Below are positions 48,611 through 58,423 of a stretch of 64,000 nucleotides of DNA, piece by piece. The notes beneath the pieces are model-generated. The model was not told the origin of the DNA and searched no databases. It worked only from the letters and a program-made list of their open reading frames with translations. Both the position numbers and the translations under genes were made by a program. Position 1 is the stretch's first letter. Each line of letters opens with the position of its first letter. Source of the stretch: Gautieria morchelliformis (taxonomy: Eukaryota > Basidiomycota > Agaricomycetes > Gomphales > Gomphaceae); assembly GCA_015179125.1 (NCBI GenBank), contig WHVA01000253.1, positions 91,674-155,673 on the forward strand, read 5' to 3'.

Positions 48611-49945
48611 CGATCTAACGCGCATCATCACCAGCGAAAAAAAAAGTCAGAGGCACCAACGCAAAACTTCACCCAGGCAAAAAGTTAGGTGGAGCCCTGG
48701 GATTCGAACGAGCTACGTCAGACGTTGCCATCTTAGGTCCGATGTTGCCCAGATGATGTTTTACCATTCATCTAGCAGGGAGCATCCAACACTTGAACTG
48801 ATATAGTCTATATATGTGTTCTCGCTCCTCCGTGCAAACCTGGCAGCGACCTCGCTCTAGCGTCACTTCTTCCGCAGTCCTGTTCAAGCCTCCTGTCACC
48901 CACGGCGCTGCCACAATAATTTGTAAAGAGAAAAGAAAAAATTCTGCGTTTGCTTCTAGATAAATCTGAGACGCGTTCTCGACGTGTCACGCACGCTACT
49001 AGCTAGTAATTTGGTGCTACATCAACAACTGCACCGACCCCAATGCACTGGTGCTACCTACAGTCCTAGCTTCTTCTTTACTCGATCGGCCTATCACTCC
49101 GAGTCATCCTTGCTTCGTGCAGCGTCCGTAACCATCCCACGACGTCCTCGACGCGACGCTGCCACGTCGTCTTCCTGGTGCCGCTCCCTCCTCCAGCGCA
49201 ACCCGAACAACGCCATCGTCGTCCGAACCACCATGCGCCATGCGCCATGCACCCGCCGCCGCCCGTCTAGTTCCGATAAACACCTCCCTTGCCACCCCTT
49301 TCTTCAGAAGCATCTGATCACTCGCGTTGACGCCGCATTACCCTCCAATGACCAAATATCCATCTCGCGCCCGGCGGTCTCTCCAGCGTGTGATGGGGAG
49401 ATCAAGCGTGCATTATTGTTGGAGCGTGCTTTACGGACGAGCGCGCCGTCCAGATCCTAGTCATTGGGAGCTCGGCATTTACCGTGTACCGTGTTGACAA
49501 GCGTCCGCCCGACAACATTACGATGAACTCATTGGTCTTCGGGGCTGGCGGAAGCTTTGTCAAGCGGTACTAAATATACAGTCTCCCTCTGACGTTCTTT
49601 TTCAGCCATCTACCTCCCCGAAAAAAAAAAGGACCTCTGCAAGGATACTCTCTTCTATCGGACAACAGGAGTTTGAATATCAGGCGACAGCTTCATTTAT
49701 TTCGTTCTCACCACTGCCACCGGAACACGGCCGTCCTCAGTGCCATCCAAGCGCGTGGACCTAGCACGGCACTCGTCGAGCATTCTGCCCTCAGCCCATC
49801 CATGACTTTACTCCTGTGTTGGAACTTCGCAGAACTCCGAGACACTTGGGATCTACGTGGCGCATCTCCGAAGGATTTCAGCAACCGGTAACATCTCTAT
49901 GTGTCTCGCAATGTATGGCCCTGCCCATTGTTCTCTCAGCGCGGC
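48600..49945 (+). repeat. left arm of a large inverted repeat
   Basis: Pairs with 53360-54765 on the minus strand. The inner 49020-49600 part is nearly identical in both arms (one six-residue-scale insertion and a few changes over a 150-codon open stretch); the outer tRNA-like part is more diverged. The outer end is marked by TAGACCGATCTA at 48607. The shared 150-codon frame (49022-49460) has a composition rich in Arg and Ser and no family match, so I do not call it a gene. Arms of about 1.35 kb are separated by about 3.4 kb. Confidence 0.85.
48690..48785 (-). ncRNA. tRNA-like Pol III unit, left arm
   Basis: On the minus strand it has a tRNA-type B box, GTTCGAATC, and an A-box-like GGTAAAAC upstream. 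A run of nine T (A9 at 48637-48645 on the plus strand) follows as a possible Pol III terminator. Acceptor ends pair only poorly (CCCTG with CAGGG), so it is not a normal tRNA. It looks like the head of a tRNA-derived SINE or a tRNA-like promoter carried by the repeat. Confidence 0.5.
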
Positions 49946-50820
49946 AAGGCTACCATACGACGAATGATATGTGGATTGCGTAGTTCACCACTACGGGGTG
50001 GAACGGCTACTCTCCCCTCATCGCCATCGGCCTCTCAAATCCTGTCAAAGGTTTCGTCACGAATCGTACGCCATGGATCGCGTCGATCTGGTGAATGACG
50101 CATTCACAATACATGAACATTCGAGACATTGGACTGTTCCCATTACAACTCGTCTACATCGAATCTTCCTGGTAACTATTCATGGTTCATGGTTAGAATT
50201 CAGCCGCGTGGATTGGCTTTCCGGCTCTTCGCCGTGACCTGGGAACAACTATTACGCGTCCTGTTCTCAGCCCGTAAACCCCCTCAATTTGCTTCATCTC
50301 GGGCAGCTTGTTTATCATGAGATCATGATTAATAACAGATCAGTAGTGCATTTGTACAACGTCAAAGATGTTCTGCTGTAGCAACTAGGAAGAAACGGAA
50401 ATGCAAGGAACAATACAGAATGGCAGACGTACAATATGCTGGAGCTCACCTAAGACGTGCTGGACTGTCGAAAGTGTTGAGACACTGGCAGTATAGAGCG
50501 TCGCGGTGGGTGTCACAGCTCGGCACGTCACGGACAGTTACTGGCCCGACATTGCTACTGAGGGAAACCGGTATGCTGGAAAGATCGCCCCAATACTACC
50601 CGTGTTGTTCTCAGCCCGTAGATCGCACCAATTTTCTTCACCTCTCACGACGGTCGGGCAGCGTACTTTTCACGAGATCACGATTGAAGCAGATCAAATG
50701 CATTTTACAACGTGAGAGCTCAAACGGAAGAGCAAGGAACAATACAGGAAGAAAGTAGACGCAAAATATGTTGGACCAACATCGTGAGATGGTAGACATT
50801 TGAATTTTACAGGGCCGAGG
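49946..50820. repeat. interior direct repeats
   Basis: About 50255-50450 and 50600-50780 are related direct copies: both contain GTTCTCAGCCCGTA, a GGGCAGC block, ACGAGATCA or variant, CATTTGTACAACGT/CATTTTACAACGT and AAGGAACAATACAG. A third, shorter relative lies at about 52925-53000. No protein family recognised. Confidence 0.65.
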
Positions 50821-50829
50821 CCCTGAGCC

Positions 50830-51260
50830 AGGTATAAAATGACTGTGTCACTGCTCGGTGTCACGGATACGCTCAGAGCCTTGACCGGTGGCTGGCTCTG
50901 CTATTGACCCTCGCGCTGCCTTCAGACTGTCGCCTGGTTCCTCTAGTCTGTGCTCGTGTTGAGCGGCAGGCGCAAAGGCCAGGTTACTAGTTTGTTAGAG
51001 ATGGGCGTGGGTTGGATGGCCCAGCCCGAGATACGTCCCCGTATCCGGAACCTCTTCGGGTGTCCATGAAAGCGCCTTGACAAACTGGTCAAAGCCGGGT
51101 AGAGGGACGTGCCCACGAGGGAGCGGCAGACGTCGCGCCACCCGTAGTGGTGGCTCCGCAACTACAATCCACCATCCGCCGCGCTGGGAGAACAATGAGC
51201 GGGACCGTAACACTGCGAGAGTTAGAGATGGACGCACACGTTGCCAATGGTTTGGGTTCG
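50830..51260. repeat. direct repeat, first copy
   Basis: Matches about 53040-53420 in the same orientation (shared CCTTCAGACTGTCGCCTG, CCTTGACAAACT, GAGGGACGTG, GGGAGAACAATGAGC). On the minus strand both encode the same protein end: SLFSQR, VVAEPP, GHVPLP, FVKA-SW. Confidence 0.8.
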
Positions 51261-52502
51261 GCCGCGAAGACTGCCTGGCGAATAATTCGCTCTCTATCAG
51301 TCGTTTCCTTATTGCCTGCTATAAATATCATTAGCATATCAAAGATCGATAGATTTCCAGGAAAGCCGGACAAGCAGCGCCAAAACAGGTCAAGATACAC
51401 AGAGAAAAGATTGGGCTAAGTAGTGAACAGAATCAAGACAATATAGTACTTACTTTGATCCTGTGCGTCAGGGGAGCCTCACTCCACCTCTTGATCGCCT
51501 CTTGGATATAGGCGATCCGGAGTCGCCGTGACGGCGATCCCAGGATCGCGGCTCTTATCATGGGGTCCAAGGAGGGTCCAGGGGACAGGCTGCTGGGCCT
51601 CTTCAGGGTGTCCAGTCCCACAGACCGCCGCTGGACCAAAGCACCCGCTAATGAGGTCAATCAGTTGAAATGCGGTCATTGAGCTAATGAGATGGAGATG
51701 AACTCACGGTTTCTCTCCAACCGGCCGAACTCCCGGACAAGCACCTTGGCTGGGTAGTATTGTCGGTGCGTGGGGGTTGCACTTGTGCACAGGGATGTGA
51801 AGTCCTGTTGCGACTCTAGCAGCCCTGTAATCGGCGGTAACCATGGTGGTCCCATCGGTGGAGGAGGGTGGGGACAGGTGATGGTGGTGCAGGTGCAGGA
51901 AGAGAAGACCCTTATATTTTCCAACGGAATGGCGCGTGACGTGGCAATATATTCAAGAAGTTTGGATGAATTACAGCCCAACGAGGAAGGCCCTTCACAC
52001 GGCCCATCAGATGTAGTACGTACGCGCCGTCCCAAGAAGAGACACCCGCGTGGACAAGTTGGCAGTGCCGACGACCGAAGGGACATCGCTTAGTACAGTA
52101 TATAACTGCAGCTCCTGTCGTGTTATCTCTAAGTACAGCCAGGCTTTCAGGCTTGGGAATACACGTCCTCCATCCGTCGCGTCCTACAGCTGCAGGGTCC
52201 TTAGCATGCCGCCGCGTCTTGGCCGTGGTAGGTGTGGGCGAGGCTGAATTTGGAGCAGCAATAGCATTTGATTGAGCTTCTCTCATCCCAGCCTCCGAGG
52301 GTACAAAGAGGCTTATGAGATCAGCGCGAATGAATATATATCCTGGCAGGACCATCGGGGCAGGACGCAGTCGGGTAGCCGTGTTCTGTGCTATTATGTG
52401 GTCAGGATCCAATCCATATTTCCTGTAAGCACATTCGCTACAATGCCGCACCAGTATCTCTGAACAGAAGACAGCCCCACGTTCATACCGAACACTAACC
52501 AT
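50995..52502 (-). CDS. intron-containing gene of unknown function inside the inverted repeat
   Basis: The 3' part is solid: an exon ending at 51708 (REFGRLERNR), exon 51647-51454 (ALVQRRSVGLDTLKRPSS) and exon 51315-50995 (RKRLIESELFARQSSRPN ... PTHAHL) join in one frame with GTGAGT and GTAAGT donors. Upstream, two overlapping frames (52502-51912 and 52086-51708) both look coding, so an intron or a frameshift between them is unresolved. The 5' frame has RAPMVLPGYIFIRADLISLF-like sequence and several Cys and His. I recognise no domain. Copies of its 3' module occur at 53179-53400 (minus) and near 49905 (plus), suggesting it belongs to the mobile structure. Confidence 0.45.
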
Positions 52503-53039
52503 TCATGAGGTCTAGCTACACCGGTACGTTCATCTCTAACCGTCTCACTGCAGTGTATGGCCCTGTCCATTGTTCTCCCGATGCGGCATTGCTACGTGAC
52601 TGTGTATTGGCCATGTCCCTACGGTTGCCAGAGCCATGTTTACCGGTCTTTCATTCCCATCAGTACATCGCAGCCTATCAATGAATCATGTGCAAATTAG
52701 CGGGTGGTGTCCAATCTTTCCGAAACTGTCTCAATGACCACATCGCGAATCCTCCCGGTATATATGATTCATAGCTGGACCGCATGGACCGCTTTCCGGA
52801 CCTTCGCCATGATAAAGAGCTCCGATACTTCATCGATCTTATCGCTGAACTGACACAAATGTAGACAAGGATCTCAGCAGGACTTTACGACACCTAGCAT
52901 GGCAGACATTACTCAGGAGAGCCTGCAAGAAAACCGGTATGCTGGAAGATTGTCCCACTACTATGCATCCTGTCCTCGGCGGGCCATAGATCACACCAAT
53001 TAAGGTGGGGCAACTTACTTATCAAGGTCCGTGGGTGTG
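52503..53039. other. repeat interior, no gene recognised
   Basis: Contains a short relative of the 50575 repeat (ACCGGTATGCTGGAA near 52925) and scattered pieces similar to the arm sequence (TATGGCCCTGTCCATTGTTCTC near 52557). Confidence 0.5.
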
Positions 53040-53420
53040 TCACAGCTCGGTGTCATGATTGGATACTGAACGCTGGCTCTGCTCTTGACCCTTGCGCTGC
53101 CTTCAGACTGTCGCCTGATGTCTTTAGTCTGCGCTCTTGTTGAGACGCAGGCACAAAGGGCAGGTAGCTATGTGTGTGTCACGGGGGCAATGGTTGGCTG
53201 GCCCCACGCGTCCCAAGGAGTACGTCCTCGGATGGATGAAAGGGAGGAAGCTCTTCAGGGTTCCATGACTCGGCCTTGACAAACTCTTCGAAGCAGGGGA
53301 GAGGGACGTGGCCAGGAGGGAGTGGTGGTGGCTCCGCTACCACAGTCCAAAATCCCCTGCGCTGGGAGAACAATGAGCAGGGCCATACACTGTGAGACAC
53401 AGAGATGCACGTACCGGTTG
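53040..53420. repeat. direct repeat, second copy, with gene fragment
   Basis: Second copy of 50830-51260. Its minus strand (53400-53179) encodes CSLFSQRRGFWTVVAEPP and GHVPLPCFEEFVKAESW, a truncated paralogue of the end of the 50995 gene. Confidence 0.75.
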
Positions 53421-54765
53421 CTGAAATTCTTCAGAGATGTGTCTCGTAGCCAGATCCCACGCGTCTCGGCCTTCAAAGTCTCAACACAGGAGTAAAGTGG
53501 GCTGAGGGCAGAAGGCTCGAGGAGTGCCGTGCCAGGCCCACGTGCTTGGATAGCACTGAGGACAGCCGAGTTCCGGTGGCATTTGTGAGAACAAAATAAA
53601 TGAAGCTGTCGCCTGATATTCAGACTCCTGTTGTCCGATAGAAGAGAGTATACTTGCAGAGGTCTTTGTTTTTTTCCAGGGGAGGTAGATGACTGAAAAA
53701 GAACGTGACAGAGGAAGAGTGTATATTTAGTACCGCTTCCCGCAAAGAAGTTTTGCTACTTTGACAAGCTTCCGCCAGCCCCGAAGGCCAATGAGTTCAT
53801 CGTAATGTTGTCGGGCGGACGCTTGTCAACACGGTACACGGTAAATGCCGAGCTCCCAATGACTAGGATCTGGACGGCGCGCTCGTCCGTAAAGCACGCT
53901 CCAACAATAATGCACGCTTGATCTCCCCATCACACGCTGGAGAGACCGCCGGGCGCGAGATGGATATTTGGTCATTGGAGGGTAATGCGGCGTCAACGCG
54001 AGTGATCAGATGCTTCTGAAGAAAGGGGTGGCAAGGGAGGTGTTTATCGGAACTAGACGGGCGGCGGCGGGTGCATGGCGCATGGCGCATGGTGGTTCGG
54101 ACGACGATGGCGTTGTTCGGGTTGCGCTGGAGGAGGGAGCGGCACCAGGAAGATGACGTGGCAGCGTCGCGTCGAGGACGTCGTGGGATGGTTACGGACG
54201 CTGCGCGAAGCAAGGATGACTCGGAGTGATAGGAGTGATAGGCCGATCGAGTAAAGGAGAAGCTAGGACTGTAGGTAGCACCAGTGCATTGGGGTCGGTG
54301 CAGTTGTTGATGTAGCACCAAATTACTAGCTAGTAGCCACGACGAGAACGCGTCTGAGATTTATCTAAGATGCAAACGCAGATTTTTTTTTCTATTTACA
54401 AATTATTGTGACAGCCCCGTGGCTGCTGACAGGAGCCTTGAACAGGACTGCGGAAGACTCAAGTGACGCTAGAGTGAGGTCGCTGCCAGGTTTGCACGTA
54501 GGAGCGAGAACACATATATAGACTATAGCTGTTGATCTGTTGGATGCTCCCTGCTAGATGAGTGGTAAAACCTCATCTGGGCAACATCGGACCTAAGATG
54601 GCAACGTCTGACGTAGCTCGTTCGAATCCCAGGGCTCCACACCTAATGTTTTGGCCGGGTGAAGTGTGCCTCGGCGCGTCTGAGCTTTTTTTACGGCGGT
54701 GACGTCCCCCTGCTTAACTTCCCAAATCGAGGCGTCACCATGCATGATAGATCGGTCTAAGATAG
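53360..54765 (-). repeat. right arm of the large inverted repeat
   Basis: Inverted partner of 48600-49945. The outer end is TAGATCGGTCTA near 54748, after a stretch of about 50 bp missing from the left arm. It overlaps the direct repeat at its inner end. Confidence 0.85.
54548..54640 (+). ncRNA. tRNA-like Pol III unit, right arm
   Basis: A-box-like GATGAGTGGTAAAACC (54558 onward), B box GTTCGAATC at 54620-54628, then a T7 run at 54686-54692 as a possible terminator. Same layout as the left-arm unit. The A-to-B distance (about 63 nt) is longer than in ordinary tRNAs, and no proper acceptor stem forms. Confidence 0.5.
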
Positions 54766-55147
54766 AGGACACTTTTACACAATCTACTTTACCCCAATAT
54801 TTTGAGCTCAATAGATGTTCACATGGTCACTTTTTCACCACTTTGCCTCCTACAATCCATGCAAATAACCTCTAGAAATGAGTCCCAGGAAACAGAATAT
54901 TATTTGAATAAAAATTGAGCTGTATATAGACAAAAAACTTGAATTTTACAAAAGTGCAAGAAATCACTTGTATGATGCAAGGACATGCATGCTCAGAAAA
55001 TTTTTAGGCAAGGACAATGAAGGGCATTTGGCCGCTTATGTAATCAATCATGTGACCTCAGTGGAGCACGAAAATTGAAGAAAAGCTGGCCGAACCAACC
55101 ACATCTCCATGCCTAGAGCATCACGCATGGGCTGGAAGTCTAAAGCG
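54766..55147. other. spacer before retroelement A
   Basis: AT-rich non-coding DNA; nothing recognised. Confidence 0.4.
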
Positions 55148-55434
55148 TGATGTCAAGATTGGATTTTAGGCATTAATATCATGTATATTGTAGACGTCAG
55201 GATGAGCTCCCACACATCCCAGCATCTAGCGCCAGCGCACCCACAGCAGCACACCGTAGTTGAGGGTACAGGATTCCCTATCTGAGGAGCTGTACAGTAG
55301 CGGAGACTACACAGAGAGATGCAGATCCTTCTTAGTCTTGTCCTTCATACTTGTAGACGCGATCACGTTATCTCACCAGTATTCACGCGATCTACGATCG
55401 TATCTTCTTCCATTCGACGCGATCTGCATCTACA
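55148..55434 (+). mobile_element. probable 5' LTR of Gypsy element A
   Basis: Inferred from the end: ..CATCTACA at 55427-55434 is followed at once by TGGTGGCAACGG, a primer-binding-site-like sequence. The start TG near 55148-55151 is a guess, giving about 285 bp. No second copy is in the window to confirm the borders. Confidence 0.45.
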
Positions 55435-55509
55435 TGGTGGCAACGGTGAGCTCGTGAATCACCAGAAGCAACACAGCTCGAAGTCCCCCGCATTCCAGAT
55501 CATTGGTGA

Positions 55510-55989
55510 ATGAAAGAAGACCACTCGGACTGCAACCCCCAGAACAGCCTCGACCCCGAAGCAGTGATCCAATTCGCACAGATCAGATCCATAAGAGAAC
55601 TACAAACACGCACCTTATTCGCCGTCGATCCAGAAGTAGAAGTCAACAGAAACAGGAATATTTTCCACACCCAAGTTTCCAGACAGGCTCCCTTACTGGT
55701 GTGGGCAGAGAAGTGGGATCCAATTTTCAAGACCAGGATCCACTACCCAAGCACTCTCAAGCTACGACCGTGGAAAATCATAACAACCGAACTGACCGAA
55801 CCCGCAGAAGTCGTCAGACTCGGTTTCCCGAACGACCACGTAGAGAGGATCGTCTTCTCAATCACCAGGAATCATGAGAAGTGGCACTTCATTTGGGTCA
55901 TCCGGACACCAGCAGAAGAACCCCTGCAACCAGTTTCCGTCCGTGCAGTCTGCGAGAAGATCGAAGAATTTTACGGAACACTCACGTAA
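55510..55989 (+). CDS. accessory ORF upstream of gag, element A
   Basis: A 159-residue frame with coding-like composition (VWAEKWDPIFKTRIHYPS, PWKIITTELTEPAEV, WHFIWVIRTPAEEP, VRAVCEKIEEFYGTL). It overlaps the start of the gag frame by about 115 bp in another frame. Layout and ending loosely recall DUF6699-type domains of basidiomycetes (a Trp-Asp start and a terminal helix), which is only a weak impression. The listed first codon lies in the ORF; the first ATG is at 55510. Confidence 0.5.
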   Translation: MKEDHSDCNPQNSLDPEAVIQFAQIRSIRELQTRTLFAVDPEVEVNRNRNIFHTQVSRQAPLLVWAEKWDPIFKTRIHYPSTLKLRPWKIITTELTEPAEVVRLGFPNDHVERIVFSITRNHEKWHFIWVIRTPAEEPLQPVSVRAVCEKIEEFYGTLT

Positions 55990-57367
55990 AATTGCAACCC
56001 TGGAGTCCCCCTCACCAAAAGAAGAACCCGACCCTAACCGAGACCCACTACACCTTTCATCTCCGCTATCAGATCTTGACAAGTCCGGGACAATAGTAAC
56101 CCCCCCACGACTCGTATTCCATCCCGAAGCAACCCCGCTCGTCGAGAGAAAAAGAGACCACCCACCCCACCTATCCCCTTCACAACACCGCCCACCACTA
56201 GGTCAACCGCTAGTACTAGCACCCAATTCAAAACTCGCACCACCGCACATCCCGTGTACATCAAGAATCGCCTTTCCCCCATTAGCCAGTACAACAAAAA
56301 AAACTGCGCAAAAGAACCCCACTCACATGTCGTCCAAAGTCAGCATCTTCAAAGGCAGCCCAGGACAAGATGGAGACGAGTGGTTGCAGACATTTGAGAA
56401 AGCGTGCTACGAAAGAGGCATAGACACAGACAAGGCAGAAAAACTCAAATACCTCAAACTGTGCCTCTCAGGCGAAGCACTGCGCCAGTTTAGGTCGTGG
56501 GACCCCGCCTGCAGAACGTCCTGGTCAGCATTCACCGCGAAGTGGGAGGAGGTCTACCCAAGCCGCGAAATTTTACCAACGATAGCAGAGACCTTCAGCA
56601 ACTGGCAGAAAGTGCATATCTCCGAAGCGGAGTTGTTAACGAAGACGGTGGATGAAGAACAAAGACCAGTGTGGGCCTTGGTGAAGTTCACACAAACGCT
56701 GAGTGAACTAGGTGCAAGACTCACAGGCATGGACTCAGTGACGAAATCCCATTACGTCTTCCAGAATTTGCCATTGTGCGTCCAAGAAGCACTCCCATTC
56801 GACCACTCGAACATGCTGAGCTTCGAAGCTCTACTCCTCGCGCTACGGAACCTAGACCACCAATGGATTGCAATGAGGGCAGCGATTGACTTCCAGGTTA
56901 GCAACCTGGGGCACCAATTAGCCAGTACTACAGCCAGGATGGAGGCATGGGAAAGAGAGAGAAGAAACGGGCCTGCATCGAACCGCCAACTATCACTCAC
57001 GACCCCGAACAACGCGATACAGGGCCAGCTGCCAACAGCACCAGGCGGAAGCTCAACCAAGCCAGTCGATCTCTTGTTTGACGAGTCAACAGAAGGAAAA
57101 CGAAAGTACGAAGCAGCTGTCAAGGCATTTTTCGCAACCCATGGCCAAAATGTGGTACCGTCTCTAGACAAGCCGTTCCCATTGTCCCCGGGATCCCTGA
57201 GCCCGGGCAGCCAAGAATGTTGGACCTGCGGCATACAGGGACACAGGAAAGGCGACCCTTCATGCGACCCCCATAGAACCTTACCGAGACAAGAGCAGGT
57301 ATACCGAGAGATCGTAGGAAAAGCAGCATCACGTGCCATGGCGAGAGCCAACCGACAAGGACAGTAA
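55874..57367 (+). CDS. gag: Gag polyprotein of Gypsy element A
   Basis: 497 codons, or about 347 if translation starts at the ATG at 56327 (MSSKVSIFKGSPG), where the conserved part begins. The capsid-like core (WLQTFEKACYERGID, LKLCLSGEALRQF, WSAFTAKWEEVYP) resembles Gag of fungal Ty3/Gypsy elements. A single zinc knuckle, CWTCGIQGHRKGDPSC, precedes the stop. The frame is intact. Confidence 0.8.
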   Translation: MRSGTSFGSSGHQQKNPCNQFPSVQSARRSKNFTEHSRKIATLESPSPKEEPDPNRDPLHLSSPLSDLDKSGTIVTPPRLVFHPEATPLVERKRDHPPHLSPSQHRPPLGQPLVLAPNSKLAPPHIPCTSRIAFPPLASTTKKTAQKNPTHMSSKVSIFKGSPGQDGDEWLQTFEKACYERGIDTDKAEKLKYLKLCLSGEALRQFRSWDPACRTSWSAFTAKWEEVYPSREILPTIAETFSNWQKVHISEAELLTKTVDEEQRPVWALVKFTQTLSELGARLTGMDSVTKSHYVFQNLPLCVQEALPFDHSNMLSFEALLLALRNLDHQWIAMRAAIDFQVSNLGHQLASTTARMEAWERERRNGPASNRQLSLTTPNNAIQGQLPTAPGGSSTKPVDLLFDESTEGKRKYEAAVKAFFATHGQNVVPSLDKPFPLSPGSLSPGSQECWTCGIQGHRKGDPSCDPHRTLPRQEQVYREIVGKAASRAMARANRQGQ

Positions 57368-57746
57368 TGCATGCTAATGTACTTGCAGACAGGAGACACC
57401 TCACAACTAGAAGGCACAGATGGCGGATTAGACGACGAGTCGGAAAATGGTGGAGGAGAATGCGTATGAAGAGCCACACTTCTCCTACACCCCAAGACTC
57501 TTTACACTTCGTTTCAACGGTCTCCCGAGGAGAATCGACGTCGTTGGGAGACGAATACCCCATCCAGCCCAAAGCAAGTCGACTTCCCGTCCATCAGAAT
57601 TTTCTTGGCACCGGTGCCCACAGCAGCACACGTCTCAGTCAGAACCCTAAGATCACAATTTCTTCCCCATCCATGACCAACTGCATGTCAAACAATCTAG
57701 AGAATTACAATATATCCAGTTCTGGATACATGGGTGAAGAAAGAAC
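57368..57746 (+). mobile_element. start of pol of element A, cut by element B
   Basis: The frame from 57447 (ENAYEEPHFSYTPRLFTL) looks like the region before the protease. It ends at the insertion point of element B (57747), and the rest would lie beyond the right edge of the window. Element A is therefore interrupted and cannot make Pol from this copy. Confidence 0.65.
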
Positions 57747-58236
57747 TGTCAGGGGACACCCTGTTTTCCATTTCCAGTTCCGACACCACACCCAGTTCCG
57801 ACTCTATTTCCGACTCCGGTTCCGGTTCCGATTCCATCTCCGCCTCCGCTTTCGGAAATGATTCCGCTTCTGGGAGAACTTCCACCAGTTCTGTTCACCT
57901 TGCCAGTTCCACTCCAATTTCCGACTTCCATTCTCGGAACAGTGTCGGAAATCAAGCGGCTCCCGTAATAGGTGGCATCAAGGGTAGATCAAGGGTCAGG
58001 GAGGTCAGGAGGATGCAGGGTTGATGGCGGGTGCCAAGTGTTGTCCCTGGCTGTGCAGCGTAGTATAATACGGGCTCGCTGACATTGGGGGTCCTTAGAC
58101 TTTTCTCTTTGGATTTCCCCTTGTCAGGTGAGAATCCCCTCTCTTGTATACTCTGTTCATTTATACATACTTTGTATTTCCCCTTGTCAGTTGTGTGGTA
58201 GTGTGATCTCCACAACCAGCCAGGGTTGCCCTTACA
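57747..58236 (+). repeat. 5' LTR of element B
   Basis: Starts TGTCAGGGGACACC, ends CCCTTACA. U3 (first 210 bp) has about ten CGGAA/TTCCG words. A TATA box lies at 58064-58070 and the likely transcript start at 58097. Confidence 0.95.
58064..58070 (+). promoter_or_regulatory. TATA box of the element B LTR
   Basis: TATAATA, conserved in the 3' LTR and in the old solo LTR. It lies 33 bp upstream of AGACTTTTCT (58097), the predicted RNA start. Confidence 0.75.
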
Positions 58237-58238
58237 GC

Positions 58239-58248
58239 AGAAAAGTCT
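58239..58248 (+). other. primer-binding site complementary to the element's own RNA 5' end
   Basis: AGAAAAGTCT, two bases after the 5' LTR, is the exact reverse complement of AGACTTTTCT at 58097-58106. No match to a tRNA 3' end is evident. The arrangement is that of the self-priming Tf1/sushi group. Confidence 0.7.
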
Positions 58249-58423
58249 CTCCCCTAGAGGACCGGCGGTCGTACTGTGCGTTGCATTCACCATAGGTGCG
58301 TTCGGAATCGGAGACAGTGACTCGGAGATCGCAACCTCTTCCACACACACAGCGTACGACAGCCCCTCTTCTTACGTCGAGCTCCCAACCCCGGAAATCC
58401 CGTCCCATATTTCTCCTTCCGAC

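Noticed and set aside
48690..48785. A functional tRNA gene
   Set aside because: B box is good, but the acceptor stem does not pair and the A-to-B distance is long, so I listed it as a tRNA-like unit only.
49022..49460. A protein gene in the inverted-repeat arms (150 codons, also at 53863-54321)
   Set aside because: The frame is Arg/Ser-rich without a domain and its match in the other arm follows simply from the DNA repeat. No start context or introns support a gene.
58226..58423. Gag start inside the 5' LTR
   Set aside because: The open frame extends there, but it has no ATG before 58424.
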